64,000 bases of DNA from Siphonodentalium dalli (Eukaryota > Mollusca > Scaphopoda > Gadilida > Siphonodentaliidae). Location of the stretch: contig CP136065.1 in NCBI GenBank assembly GCA_032622095.1, positions 219,398,151 to 219,462,150 on the forward strand, given 5' to 3'. This document shows positions 47,001 to 62,000 of this stretch, piece by piece. Made by a program: the position numbers and the translations under genes. The notes beneath the pieces were generated by a model. That model was not told where the DNA came from, did no database searches, and worked only from the letters and a program-made list of their open reading frames with translations. How positions within the stretch are numbered: position 1 is the stretch's first letter; each line of letters starts with the position of its first letter.

Positions 47001-50000
47001 GGCTTTATTTATATAGTAAGATAGGCGATCGTGGTATAAACTATATTATAACATGCAGCACAAGTTAGCCCTATATTCCACCTGTAAATAATTGATTGTT
47101 GACATATGGCCGCACACTAAAAAAACATGCCCAGTTTTTCTATCTACCATTTTAGTTGTCTAGGTCGAGGAAGATGTGACATCATCGTATGGCGTGTTTT
47201 ATTGGGAATTTAAAGCTCATGACCCAATTGGCAGTTAACCAATCACCAAATAGGAATTGGTGTAACATATAGAGGCTATGTAAATATTGTAATATGATTG
47301 GACTAAATGATAATTTACTTCTCGAATACTGGATTTTCAGTGATAATATTGGTTTATTCTTAGTTTTCATGTGTACCCATACATACTATGGTAAACACAA
47401 TATTGATGTCTGGATCACCTACGCACCATTTCTCATCCATTTGCCTGTTCATCCATGACTTCATGTATCTGAGGACAATCCTTTACACAACATGCCAAGC
47501 AAATTGTAGACTGTGATCATTTGATTGCTGGTGCTGGCAGATCATTAAATGAAGGGTTCTTCACCTTTCAAAGAGTGTGAAAAATTCAAATGGTCCAAAC
47601 ATCTTGGCATTTGTTAATGATAACCCGTTCTTTACTAAATACTCTTTGGTGAGTAGTTCCATATGGAAATGTTCAGATAATAAATTCAACAAACGATCAT
47701 AGGCTATTGAACTTGTTATCTAAACATTTCCCACCAATGAATAAGTATACTTCTGCACTTGTACTGTCTTTTCATCTCTCTGAACACCCCTCCTAATGAA
47801 TAATAGACCATTCAAATGTTTACAGTTATAACTGGATGGGTGAATCCATTTAGTAAAAAAAGGGTTAATGAACACCTTTTCACTTGTATGAGCTGACTAT
47901 GTCTGTGTCCTTCCATTTATAGATGACCTTCTTCAACTACGTGCAATGCTAGGATCAAATGCGAGCCGAGAATCTCCGGCTTATGATTCAACAGACAAAG
48001 GTTTTTCTACAGAGGTAACTGTTATGTTTGTTGTTTATCCACTGCATAATTGTATGAAATATTACAGTATATATATCAGAGGACTGCATAAAGTACAGTA
48101 ATGCCCAAAGTAATTGACCACTTAACCACAGCAGAATTATGGGTAATTTTTCAGGATTTAGTCGGAAATATGGCTTGTTGACATTCATCGGAAAGCTTTG
48201 GGCATTACTGTAGTGCTCAGTAGTGTCTGTTATATCCATCAAGGGACCAGCATAGAGGGCGACTTGGGAGACATCTTCTCCCGAAAATGTGCTACTTCTC
48301 CCTATTTTTATCCCAGGGCGAAGTGACCTCTCTCAGTATGCATATGTCCCAACATCATATTTAAAGAATAATCACTGATTATAATGGTTTTATTACTCAC
48401 TATAATGGTTTATAAATGGGCTCTTGTTGCAACATACTTATTGTATCGTAGAAGGATGATGTTGGGGTTTAAATTTAACTTCAGTCATTGTTACTTCTCC
48501 TTCATAACAGTCCACTTCTCCCTAATAACCAAAAAGGACATAGACCATAGGTCGCCTCGCATATATAAGAGAATGCATTGGCTTAACACATATTAAAAAT
48601 GATAAAATTGTCAAAGAATGTAGAAAAATATTATAAAAATTGTTAAAAAAAATGTAAGAATTTTTTTTTTTTAGGCCAATGCATTCTCTTATATATGCGA
48701 GGCGACCTATGGTCGACTCGCATATATAAGAGAATGCATTGGCACAGGGCATAATCGTAACCATCACAATGTGGTCAATGAACCGGTTCCAATGATATTC
48801 ATATTTGTATGGTGTTATTGAGACGGACCGAAGATATTTTAGGCTGTTGAAGCTTTATTTGGCCAGTTTTGGCCGTTTTGTTGGGTAAAGGGTTAATCTA
48901 ATTTAATCAAACATCTATACCATTTACAAGTAGTAGGTTTTGATGTACATATCTTTTTTACAGCCCAAATTGTCAAATTGGCAGAGATTTGTCAAGCAAG
49001 GATCTACAAAAGTGGTACTTACTGCAGTTGTGATGTAAGTAGTGATATTGATTTTAAATGTATTATGAAATAACAATGACAGTTGCTGCGCTGGAGCAGC
49101 ATTAAAGATCATGTGCCCGTGCATTCTCTTATATATGCTCCCATTGTGAGCCTTGCATATATATAATAGAATGCACTGGCTTACAATGTCATTTGTCTAA
49201 TGTATTCTCTTATATATGCGAGGCTCCTTATGGGAGACTCAAATATTTAAGAGAATGCATTGGCACAGGGTTTTCTAAAAATTTCTGGAAGCTCCAGTCA
49301 TGGAAGGGTTAATTGAGACAAATGTGATTTCTATGTTTTATTTGTGCATCAATAATTGCAAACCCTATAATTACTTCCCAAATTAAAGACCCACTTAATT
49401 TTCGAACCCCCAGATCACATTATATAAAATATGTCATATTATATACCAGGAAGAGAAAAAGGAAGCTCCAAAACATTGTATTTTCAACTTATTCGATGTA
49501 ATAAATAGAACATAAATAACTAAATAAACGAACATGTTGTTTTTGTTGAGATATCGACATCTGTTCTGTGCTAAAGTTTCTGCACAAAGTTGATTATTTT
49601 CAATGGAAGGGGAATAACTCTATATATTTAGATATAGAGCTATTCCCCTTCCATTGAAAATAAACTGCTGTTTGAATTTAGTATTTTAATCATATTTTAT
49701 GGCATAGATTGTTATTAAAACCGTACACCAAGGCACTATAAAAAATTAAGGGGGCCCAAGCCTTGAAATAGGGTGTCTGTCATTTGCAGAATGAGGTCCC
49801 CAGAGGTGAATTTAGTGATGCTACCCCGCATAGTGGGCTAGCATCACCAAATTCACCCTCTGGGGACCTCATTCTGCTTACACCTCAGCAGAATGAGGTT
49901 CCCAGAGGGTGAATTTGGTGATGCTAGCCCGCTATGCGGGGGGTAGCATCATTAAATTCACCATCTGGGGACCTCATTCTGCAAATGACAGACACCATAG

Positions 50001-53000
50001 CTATTTCAAGGCTTGAGGGGGTCTTTAAGCTTCTGTGCCGTTAACATGTGCTTTGAATATTAACTTATTTCTTGCAGAAATGCCCTGAACAGCATCATTA
50101 AGCTTGTTTGTTGGTTCTATACAGGATCTCACAGTATGTTTTCTGAATTTATCCACTCAGTTGCCGATACAGTCAACCAGGTATGAAATTTATTTTTGCA
50201 CCATCTAGTACCTCTGTACATGTGTTGTTTAGAATGTTAGAGAAACTACTCAATACAATGAATTCCGACAGATCAAGCTTTCTACTTTTTAGCTCATGTG
50301 ACACCAAATATGTGGTGGAGCTACAGTAATGCTCTAATTAATCGACTTCTTAACCACATCAGAATTATGGGTAACTTTTCAGGATTTAGTCGGAAATATG
50401 GCGACAGCTTTCCGATGAATGGCAACAAGCCATATTTCTGACTAAATCCTAAAAAGTTACCTATAATTCTGCTGTGGTTAAGAAGTCGATTAATTAGAGC
50501 ATTACTGTATAGTCATCACTGTTTATCTAATTTAAATATTTTATTTGAACGAAACAATACAAAAGTACAAACTATAAAAATTACGTACTATGACATAATT
50601 ATAAAATGTTCAAAAGAGGATTGAGCAACAAGTTTATGGGCTTTTGTTAAGTCCTATCCTCAGAAAATAAATGTTACCCCAGGTATCTTGGAATAGATAC
50701 CATTGGGGTATGGCAGACTGGTTTAGTTCTGTATGGTCCGCATAATAAAGTTTAGATGAAGGGAAAGGGAGTGCAGGTAGTAATTGGAAAGGGGTAATTG
50801 AACTTATCATTAACAGCAGGATAAGATATATCACAGAGAAATAAGAGAGGATTGAACCATGTTAAATTTCTCACCATTTATTGTCACAAGCCAAAGAAAA
50901 TCAAAATTCCAAAAAATTTGATCATGCTATGACCCAATTGGAGGGGTTTTCAAAATGGTGGGTGATCAGGATTATTTACATTAAATTAAGGAGCTGTTAA
51001 ATTTTATGTTTTTAATAAGTATTTAATAAGTGACAAACTGTACGTGTATGTACCATAATTAATTGACTGGTTCTAGTGAAATTCCTTAATAATTTATTTT
51101 GTTCACATTTTGATATACATATTGGTTGTTTGATGTAAACATATTTTATTCCAATCAAAAAATAACATGTTTAAACATTTGACAAATATTTTACAGTAAG
51201 ACAGAATTTATATTAATAAACAGCCCATTGAATATGAACTAGTGTATTAGTTGTCTGTGAACAAGCTTATCCTTAGAGTGCCTCCCTCTCCCACTCACTT
51301 CCTTATATCTCAGGTTAATTAGATTCTGAAGAACATAAAATCAAGATTATCAGTATAATCCATTTTATGTTAGAAGTAATCGATCGCTGATGCAAACAGT
51401 CGGCGATGTAAACAACCGGCGTCTATTGGATTGGGGTATATCCCGTGTTGAGAATAGATTGGGGATTTCCATATTTTGCGATGACGTTTCATGCTAAATA
51501 AGTAATGTTGTATTCCATGGCATTATGTGTATTTGCGTAGCTTATCAAAACTCTTCTACTTATTACAGTATACATGCGGCTAATAACGTACGGATAGTAT
51601 ATTCGTTATTAGTTTCAATTCAAATTTATAATAGGAACTATTTCCCCTCATTAACATAATATCGGTACGCGGTAAAAGGAATACGCCATTTTGGTTTAAC
51701 AAGAAAATAACAATGTAATTCAACTTGACAAACTTAAATTCCAAAAATTATTCATTTACAAGATTTAAATTCCCTCCCTCCCATCCAATTTTCCTGCTAG
51801 CAGCTTTAGGATTTATGTACCTTTTATCCATACTAGTCATGACTAGTCATACTGTTTCCTACAGTTTCCACTTCCGTCCTTGTACATAGGGGAGACCGGG
51901 GCATGTTGGAACATGGGGTATATTGAAACACCCAACCTCTCTTGTTAAAAAATGAAAGAGCATCTACATTTGCCACTTATTTGTGGAAAACACTCTTGTA
52001 TGCACAAATAACAGAAACATATCCGACTATTCTCGGAATGGTTTAAGAGATATGAAAAAAAATCGTTTTTGGGGGCTGTGAAGTAATTTTTTCGATATTC
52101 AAGTTTCATCAATGTTCAAGATAAAATTTCGGGACGTGAAGGTTGTAAATTATGTCAGTTGATCCAGTTTCATTTAATTTCAGTCATAAAAAAAAAAAAT
52201 TACTGATTAATTAGTGTCTTTCTAAGATCGTGTGCCATTAGATCCCTTTTCCATGTTTGGGGCATGTTGGAACACCCCATGGGGTCCCCATAGTGCGACT
52301 TACGGGAAAACCCCACCAAAATTATGCATTGAGCTAGTATAACTAACCATTATGGAAAAAATCAGATGGAATTATGGATGAATGCATCTCAGTTGCTTGC
52401 AACCGTGTCCTAAATATGATTTCAATACGTTTTCGTTGATGAATAATTTTTTGTGTGGCAAATGGGGAGGTTTGTATCGATAGCACTAAAACCCCCTCCA
52501 AATTTTGCCCTCTACGTCCCTCCTGTGTGTGAAACGACGTTTTCATTGGATGTGTTGCGTTTTCCAATGATGATGATTTCTCGAACATACTTTATTTCCC
52601 GGACTCAGCTATTACGTTTTATACTAGCAATTTAATATAGTTCTTGGAATATATTAGTGGTTTTACCTCTATTATACATTGATTGTATATGTGTTCCTTA
52701 CATGATCAGTGTTCTGACTTACCCCGGTCTATGTTCCTATTTGCCCCCTTTTACCACGTACTGATATTATGTTAATGAGGGGAAATAGTTCCTATTATAA
52801 ATTTGAATTGAAACTAATAACGAATATACTATCCGTACGTTATTAGCCGCATGTATACTGTAATATTAAGTAGAAGAGTTTTGATAAGCTACGCAAATAC
52901 ACATAATGCCACGGAATACAACATTACTTATTTAGCATGAAATGTCATCGCAAAATATGGAAATCCCCGATCTATTGTCAACACGGGAAATACCCCAATC

Positions 53001-56000
53001 CAATAGACGCCGACTGTTTGCATCAGCGATCGATTACTTCTAACATAAAACGGATTATACTGATAATCTTGATTTTAAAATGTGTGCTTCTAATAAAATG
53101 ACTTTCTCAAAAGTTTGTGTATGTTCTTAAGTTTGTTTTGAATTTCAGTTAATCCTTGGCTTTGGGTTGTACCATTCAGTGAAGCAACCTGATTCCGATC
53201 ATCCGTGAGTTTTATATTTATAAACTCAATATAGGCCATAGTAAATTTAATGTTTCATTTGTTACTCGAAAAATAACGAGTTGTAAGTTTGTCTTCAGAT
53301 TTAAATTTTCTTACTCAGGCCCTGTTTTAGATGTGTAATTAGTTACTGTTCACAATTAATTACTGTTATTCACAAATTAATTGCTGTTATTCACAAATTA
53401 ATTGCTGTTATTCACAAATTAATTACTGTTATTCTCAATTAATTACTGTTATTCACAATTAATCACAAATTCCACTTATCCTGTCCCTATTTACTAGGGA
53501 TTTACTAAAATTAGCATTCTTTCATTAATTAGCAGTTTATCAGCATAGAACTGCTGCATTTGAGTTTGAACCTCTCTTTTCTTAATTATTTAATTAATTA
53601 GTAGTTCATCAGCAATTCAGTGTTTGAGTTTGAAACTCTGTTTTCTTAATTCATATGTACCTATTCACAGCATCTAAAATATGACTACAATTAAATTTTG
53701 ACCACGTTTCTTGTGATATATTCTGGCTTTGTTTGATATTGTACATTAATTTCATGATTGAATTGCAATTTTTTCCTTCTATCCAAGCTCAATGCATTGA
53801 TGGAGTAATTAACTAATTTTTCTGACATCAGACATTATTCTTTTCCCAGGGGTGTTTTGTAATGTGTAATTTAATTAAAAATTAGCAGGATTTCCTGTGC
53901 CACAAACAATCTGCAGAGTTGGGGGTTTAAACTAAGATTCGTATGGAACCACAACAACTGATTTGTTGTTGGTAGGGAAATGCCAGCAGAAAGGTATAGA
54001 ATATATGTATAATGGCTATATATGGCTAACGCTGTTAAATATTTGTATTATTTGTTGAAATATAAAATGGTGCAATTTGTTAAAGATGTTGTATCTCTTC
54101 CGGATCACAATTGCCACAACACAATTTTTATAACTCCCAATATCAAGACTACAAATAGTTATTTTGTGAATAAAATACATATAAAACTGAAGATTGGGTA
54201 TATTATTTGTTCTGTAAAGCCCAAATAATGTGGTTTATTTTGATCGTAAGATTGTGGTGAAATATATAGACAGAACACAACGCGAATCTTAATCGAGAAT
54301 CTTTTATCGAATGAGTTGCAGATGGCGCAAGGATATATTTCGCGAGAGCGTAGCTCGAGCGAAATATAACTTTGCGCCGTCCGCAACGAGTTCGATAAAA
54401 GATTCGAGATTATGATGCAAGTTGTGTTCTGTATTTATTCTACACCTTTCAGTCAGATAAGTTCAATCCATGAATGTCATATCCATTGTTACTATAGCCA
54501 CCTTTATTGTGATTTAAGTCTGACAAATAGCCAGTAATTATGGGGGGATCACCGGAAGCAGATGATCGACGTAATGTACGTCATCTTTCTTGGCGACAAC
54601 GTCAACAAGAATAGTTCTGGCTTATATTCCACTAGAGGTATACACTACTATGTATTCAATGGCTGGGATTCCGTTGAATACATGTACATCACGTCAATGG
54701 GTGTGGAATAAATAGTTTGCCATGATTGAGGGTGCTAACAAGATCCTTTTCTCACAGATTTCTGTTAATAATAAATAAATAGCCCCTGAAACTGTCCCGC
54801 TGATGTGATAATGAAATTCTAAATAAAATTTATATTAATTGTCAGAAAATTTTCAGACAGGTGTCATGTATGATTTTATTCCCCGGAGTCTATCTAAACT
54901 TTATGTTGAGAGACAGATCCAAGCCTTGAAATAGTGTGTCTGTCAATTGCAGAATGAGGTCCCCAGAGGGTGAATTTAGTGATGCTAGCCCGCATAGCGG
55001 GGTAGCATTACTAAATTCACCCTCTGGGGACCTCATTCTGCAAATGACAGACACACTATTTCAAGGCTTGGACAGATCATCATTAAGAAGTAGAGCAGAA
55101 TGGAAAAACCTAGATCATGCCATGAATCTCTGCTCTAGCTAACGCACGTTGAGATCATATTCCACCAATACAAAACCTGGGAACTTTCTGAAGTTTTGAC
55201 AGGGAACTTTATAAAGTCAACAAAATAATGCAGGGAATATATTTCTTTGTTTTTACCTTAGTTATGTACCGTACTTCTCTGTAGGTGAAGGTACCAACTC
55301 AAAATTGCATGATTTAAGTGACTGTGAGCGATTTTGCTTTGCGTCACTTACAATTATTGAATTTCTCCTGGCTAATGAATTCAATGTTTATTGCGATATT
55401 GGCTCACAAAAGTCAAAGAAAAGCATGCAATCTCAAGCTGGGACTACCCCCTAATGTGAAGTAGATTATTGAGGAACAAGTATTAACATAGAAATATATT
55501 CCCTGTCTTGTTTGTTCAATGTTATATAGTTCCCTGTCAGAACAGTTCAGAACAATAAAAAGTGCCCAGTTTTTATACTGGTGGAATATGATCTCTGCAG
55601 GCATTAACCCTTTACCCAACAGAGCGGCCCTGTGCCAATGCATTCTCTTATATATGCGAGTCGACCATAGGTCGCCTCGCATATATAAGAGAATGCATTG
55701 GCTTAACACATATTAAAAATGATAAAATTGTCAAAGAATGTAGAAAAATATTATAAAAATTGTTAAAAAATGTAAGAAAAAATTATAAAATTGTTAAAGA
55801 ATGTAAGAAAAAATGGCCAATGCATTCTCTTATATATGCGAGGCGACCTATGGTCGATTCGCATATATAAGAGAATGCATTGGCACAGGGCATAACTGTA
55901 ACCATCACAATGTGGTCAATGAACCGGTTCCAATGATATCCATATTTGTATGGTGTTATTGAGACAGACCGAAGATATTTTAGGCTGTTGAAGCTTTATT

Positions 56001-59000
56001 TGGGCGTTTTTGGCCGTTTTGTTGGGTAAAGGGTTAACGCAGAGACTCATGATCTGGGGAAATGTTAATTGATTTGTCTTTTTCTTTCATTCCAGCTATG
56101 GATACACAAATCTCAGGCATATATCTTCACTCATCAGTGGGGTAGGAATATTTTTCTTTGGAACTGGGCTTTCTATGTACCATGGTATCCAAGGATTTAT
56201 AAACCCACAAGCTCTCGGACCATTAATATGGGTAGATATACATTTATCCTCATATTTCATGTTTCAGTAGTATTATGTCTGAAATTATCTGTTGATGTCA
56301 TCATGTCTACATTTTATAATGGATAGTCTGCAGTCAGGGATTTTTTTAGGTGTCCTCAGGGTCCGGTATTTGGCCCCATTCCCAATGGGGAAAAAGGCAC
56401 CTTTATTCCCAATTTTCAACCACCAAATTTCCAATTGCAGGCACCGCAGGTATATAATACCATCGGGTTTATTGAATAATTACCAAAATTTGACAGTTAT
56501 TATAGTAAATACGTCACTCGCTTGAGAGGAATTACCAAAAATGAAAATAGCAGGGCGAGCCAGGTGTTTCCCTCCCCGCATTTATTTGAAAGTGGCCGCA
56601 TCCGACTAGTAAGCCAAGTATCCATTACTTTCGCGCACGTGATTGTTAGGATTATCTCATTATCAGGGGGACGCACCATGTTCTTCCAGAATACTCCATT
56701 TAGGCACCAGAAATTTTCGTTTTAATGATCTCAATCAAACACTCAATACTGCCATAATCCAACAATTTTATTTGAGGTTTATAAAATAATTGGATCATTG
56801 AAAGTGTAATAAAATGTTACTTTATAGTTGGGAAGCTTAGTCTATATTATTAAAAATGGACGTAGAGTTACCTGTGTTTAAGTAGCGTTATACACCGAAA
56901 ATTATGGTATTAGTACTATTTACTTGTGTGTGACAGTGATTAATTGAATTTTTCTAAAACATGGAAAATTCCCAATTTTGGTCTGTAAAGACACATTTTT
57001 CCCAATTCGAACGGACCCGGACCCATTCCCAAAATAGGCAGAAAAATCCCTGGCAGTGGCAGTGTTAAACCTTCCATGACTAGAGCTTCCTGAAATTTTG
57101 CGAAAAACCCTGTACCAATGTATTCTCTTATATATACGAGTATAGGGAGCCTCGCATATATAAGAGAATACATTCGCCTAACAATATTTACCTTAACCTT
57201 GTAAGCCAGTGCAATCTCTTATATATGCGAGGCTTCAAAACATTGTCGTACAAAACGACGTATTTTATCGCACCGGGTTATAGATGCGTAACCTTAAACC
57301 AAAAATTTGGTACAAACATAATCATGTTTGATCACGAGATCTTTCACTCGTATCTATCACTACACCATACCGCACGATAGTTCAGATAAGTAAGCTATAC
57401 ACTGATATTGCGGAGTACTTAGACGAAAATAAAACATAATTATAAAGTAAAAGTATTTTTGGCAGTATTGCTATTTAGTTAGCGAACGGGGATAACTTGA
57501 AGAGCAGAATAATGGGAACTATATCTTTGGCCGTGGGATGCGCACAGTTATACTGCGTTAAACATTCTTTCCAATAATGTATTTGCTGAGGACAGTCGCT
57601 TGTGTTGACAACCCTCCCTCCCTCCCTGTTTTTGTTTTGTTTTGGGACGTACGCGTTCGATTGGCGTCTCCCCCTTTTGGCTTACATCTGTATAGGCGGT
57701 TATTGTGCCTCAAAAAATTGTCACCCACTTGTTTGTATTGGTTACTACTACATTTATTGTATCGGCTTCCTGTAAATAATTATGATTTTCTGAACAGTTA
57801 GCTATAAACGCATTCCAGTTGTTGTCTTTCACTGTAACCCTGTGGGATAAATGGGAGATTTGCATTAGAAAGACTGCTTTGGATCTTTAATGCTCCACCA
57901 ACGCAGCTTCCTTAATTTTAATTTGATTTTGGGGTGAATTTAGTCCGAAAATACAAAGTGGACTCATATTCGTGATCTTTTCATCATGCAACTGATGGTT
58001 CTACCAAGAGAGTTGACCATATGGATTTCACTTTGAATAAGTTTCTCTATCATTTACAATATGTGACCCGCCATATCAAATCCAGTCGTAAGTCGGGATT
58101 ATTTTTACCCTGTGCCAATGCATTCTCTTATATATGCGAGTCGACCATAGGTCGCCTCGCATATATAAGAGAATGCATTGGCCTAACAATTTTTTACAAT
58201 TTTAATAATTTTTTCTTGTATTCTTTAACAATTTTATAATTTCACCCATACAGAGCCCCAGACAAACATGAGCAGACGACACTCTTCTATATATGTGTGG
58301 GGCTCCCTGTAGGGTAATGGATGTTTTTTATTTTATGTCCTAAAAATTGTAAGAAACATTTATTTTAAAAAAATGATAAAAAATTGTTAGGCCAATGCAT
58401 TCTCTTATATATGCGAGGCGACCTATGGTCGACTCACATATATAAGAGAATGCATTGGCACAGGGTAAAAAAAATCCCGACTTACGACTGGATTTGATAT
58501 GGCGGGTCACATATGTGGGAATCACTTCTCAAAGAAAAGGATGGTATACTGGATTGACTCTGTCCATCTGTCTGTCCATCTGTCTGTCCATCCAGGCATA
58601 TATCTCAGCCTTGGGTTATCAGATCTGAATTAAATTTTGTACGGAGGTTCAATATTTTGACTGCTTTCAGAAGAGTTTCCAATTCCTAGAAATAATGTTT
58701 CTTTGTCTGTCTACCTGAGTAACTCAGCCGTGTGTTATAGGATTTTTTTTTCCGTTCACAACCATGGATTTTTTATAGAAACTCAGGGAAATTTGGTTTG
58801 GATATTAACCATTACAAGGCCTTTCAACAAAGTGTTGGTGATGTTCACATTTCCCTTTTAAAGTTATTTATTATCTGTTTAGTTTGATTTTGGATTCCGC
58901 TCTGCCCATGTTTCAACCTCATGTTAATTTTGTTTCATCTCAGTCTTTCAAACCAGGCCTGCCCTTTTTAAAACCTTTTTGCGAAAACCCTGTGCCATCT

Positions 59001-62000
59001 GCATTCTCTTGTATATGCGAAACTCCTATAGGGAGCCTCGCATATATAAGAATACATTGGCCTAGCAATATATACCTTGACCTTGTAAGCCAGTTCATTC
59101 TCTTATATATGTGAAGCTTCCTGTGGGATCTTTAATGCTGCACCAATGCTGCTCCCATCACAAAATGTATAAAGCCAAACAAAATAATTATCTGTTTCTC
59201 GGACACCGCTCCTCATAAAAATTTGCCCTCCCCCCCCACCTGGGTGCTTTATATGGCCCACTGAAGATATAAATTATAATCATCGTGCCACTGATCTTCA
59301 CAATGTAATATCCACAATCTCTGTACAATACTTTGTTGTTTCTGATAATATTAAAGTTGTGTATGTACTTGGTTATTTTTCACACCCAACAATGTTTTTT
59401 TCATAATTTAGGAGTCCTGTGGTTGTAAAAAGTGGGAATACAAACCTGCCTGCAGGGTAATTTTCTGGGTCAAAAATAAATGTAAAAAAATATATTAAAA
59501 AAGTGTCTGATAAACCGATGATCATCTTTGTGAGAAATAATGTCATCATGTGTTATCTCTTTTCAGGCAATATTTACACTTGGTGGTTCGTTATTGTCAG
59601 AGGGAGGTAAGATTACTTGCACAATATTTACATAAAATTCATTATATGTCATGAATTAGAACAACATTTGAAGTTTAATTTTTAAAAAAAGGCCGCTAGA
59701 CCACACATCCCCTGAATAAGGATGCTTTATTTGACCGATGTCTTTTTTAGAAATGAAATTTTTTATTCTGGGAACAAGTTTTGAATCAAACTATGCTTCC
59801 AACTGACTATGTTTTTAACATATTTGATAAGACACCAGAGTAAAAAGATGTGTTTTTTTGGTGTGTTGACTTTTTTTTGAAAAAGTCAAAATTTCTGGTA
59901 TGAAGAAAATATTTATGCTACAAAAAAACTTCCTCCTCATTCAGCCTCATTGTAAAAATTCTGGGTAAAAATGGGACCAGACTCAAATTCAAACTTGACC
60001 TGTATTTTCATGTGATTAATATCCACATACTGGACTTTCTCATATGAAGACCACATACCAAGTTTCATCAAATTCTATCTATAATATTAATTTATCTTCC
60101 GGCAAGAAAATAATCAATAAATTCTAGTCAAAAAGGGACATTACTCTGGCAGAAATGGTCGGACCGGACCCATATTCGAACTTGATCGGGACTTTCTCAT
60201 ATTGATCAGATACCAAGTTTCGTAATATTCTGTCAATTACCTATACTATTCACGTTATATCTTCCAAACAAAAAAATAATTGGCAAATTCAAATTCAAAA
60301 AGAGGCATTACTTGATCAGAAATTGTCGGACCGAACTCAAATTTGAACTTGACCTGTATTTTCATGAGATACTAAATTTGAAAGCTATCGGATAATCATA
60401 ACTTGAGTTATCATCTGGACAACAAATAATCAGCAAATTCTAAGTCAAAAAGGGACATAACCAGAAATGGTTAGACCAGATCCAAATTCGAACTTGATTG
60501 AGACTTCGAAGACCACATACCAAGTTTCATCAAATTGTGTATCATCCGGACAACAAAAACATTTCATACAGACTGACAAATGGACGGATGGACATTCAGA
60601 CAAACACACGGACAGACATACAGACACTGCTCATTTCTATAGTCCCCCAAAATGTTCGCAAAGTGTGTAAGAGAGGCATATATTGGTATTTTAAAACCTC
60701 AAAATATGATGCTGCTCATTTGCGGAGTGAGGTCCCCAGAGGGTGAATTTATTTATGCTACCCCACACAGCAGGCTAGCATCACTAAATTCATCCTCTGG
60801 GGACCTCATCCTGCCTCATCTGCTATGGGAGACCTAGACACAGATTTAAGTTCCCAGATGCTGATGTGCATCCATTGGGACATTGATTATGCATGGCATC
60901 ATCTGCCAATTTGGGATATAGAGTAACTAAACTAAAAAAGAAAAGAAACAATTTTATCATTTTTAATGTGTGTTAAGCCAATGCATTCTCTTATATATGC
61001 GAGGCGACCTATATATATAAGAGAATGCATTGGCACAGGGCATAACTGTAACCATCACAATGTGGTCAATGAACCGGTTCCAATGATATCCATATTTGTA
61101 TGGTGTTATTGAGACAGACCGAAGATATTTTCGGTTGTTGAAGCTTTATTTGGGCGTTTTTGGCCGTTTTGTTGGGTAAAGGGTTAATACTGTTTAATTT
61201 GATAATAAAGATACTTTCCAGAGAAGATAAGGCCTAAGCAGAATGGGGTCCCCAGAGGGTGAATTTAGTGATTTTAGCTAGTGTCACTAATTTCACCCTC
61301 TGGGGACCTCATTCTGCAAATGACCAGCACTATATTTTGAGGCCTGTCAGTATTGTGTTGTTGCTACTGGATGGGTTAGCATGACATGCCACAGGGAGGT
61401 GGAATCAACTAAAATTTGTCACAAGCCTGATTACAGCGTGCTTGTCATTTGCAGAATGAGGTCCCCAGAGGGTGAATTTAGTGACGCTATCACGCATAGC
61501 GGGCTAGCATTAGGGCTGGACGATATTAACGAAAATAAAAACCGTGATTTTTGGAAATTAAAACCGCGGTTAACGATATAATGACGTTTTTTTTAAAACA
61601 GATACAAGAAACTGAAAACAATTTCTTACTGTCAGCTAGAATCACATCATTGTCATTAATTTTGACAAGTTGACGACGGGAATAACATACCCGGTACACA
61701 AACACTCAACCAGTGACAACCTCATGCTCGATCGGTATTCGGAATGAAAAGTAAATTCACTGGTTAAATTCCGCTATTCTGACAATTTCGTTCTGGTGAC
61801 TTGACAAATTCGGGTATATTCCGGTAATTAATAAAACCATTATCTCGTCTATGCCAAAACTAAAAGTGTTCTATACTATAGTATCTTTTTCTAACTCGAT
61901 ATGTTCAACTATGTTGAGTATATATATATGCTATTCCCGATGACACTTGCGTCGCTTGACAACTGGAAATGTGGTTTACTGTCAAGACAAATTTGACAAT

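Noticed and set aside
59410-59457. Possible SLC30A9 exon between exons 10 and 11 ('aatttag' acceptor, open frame, GT donor)
   Set aside because: Exon 10 (ending at a complete Trp codon) joins exon 11 directly in phase and matches the conserved LIW-AIFTLGG order; an extra exon would break the conserved helix.
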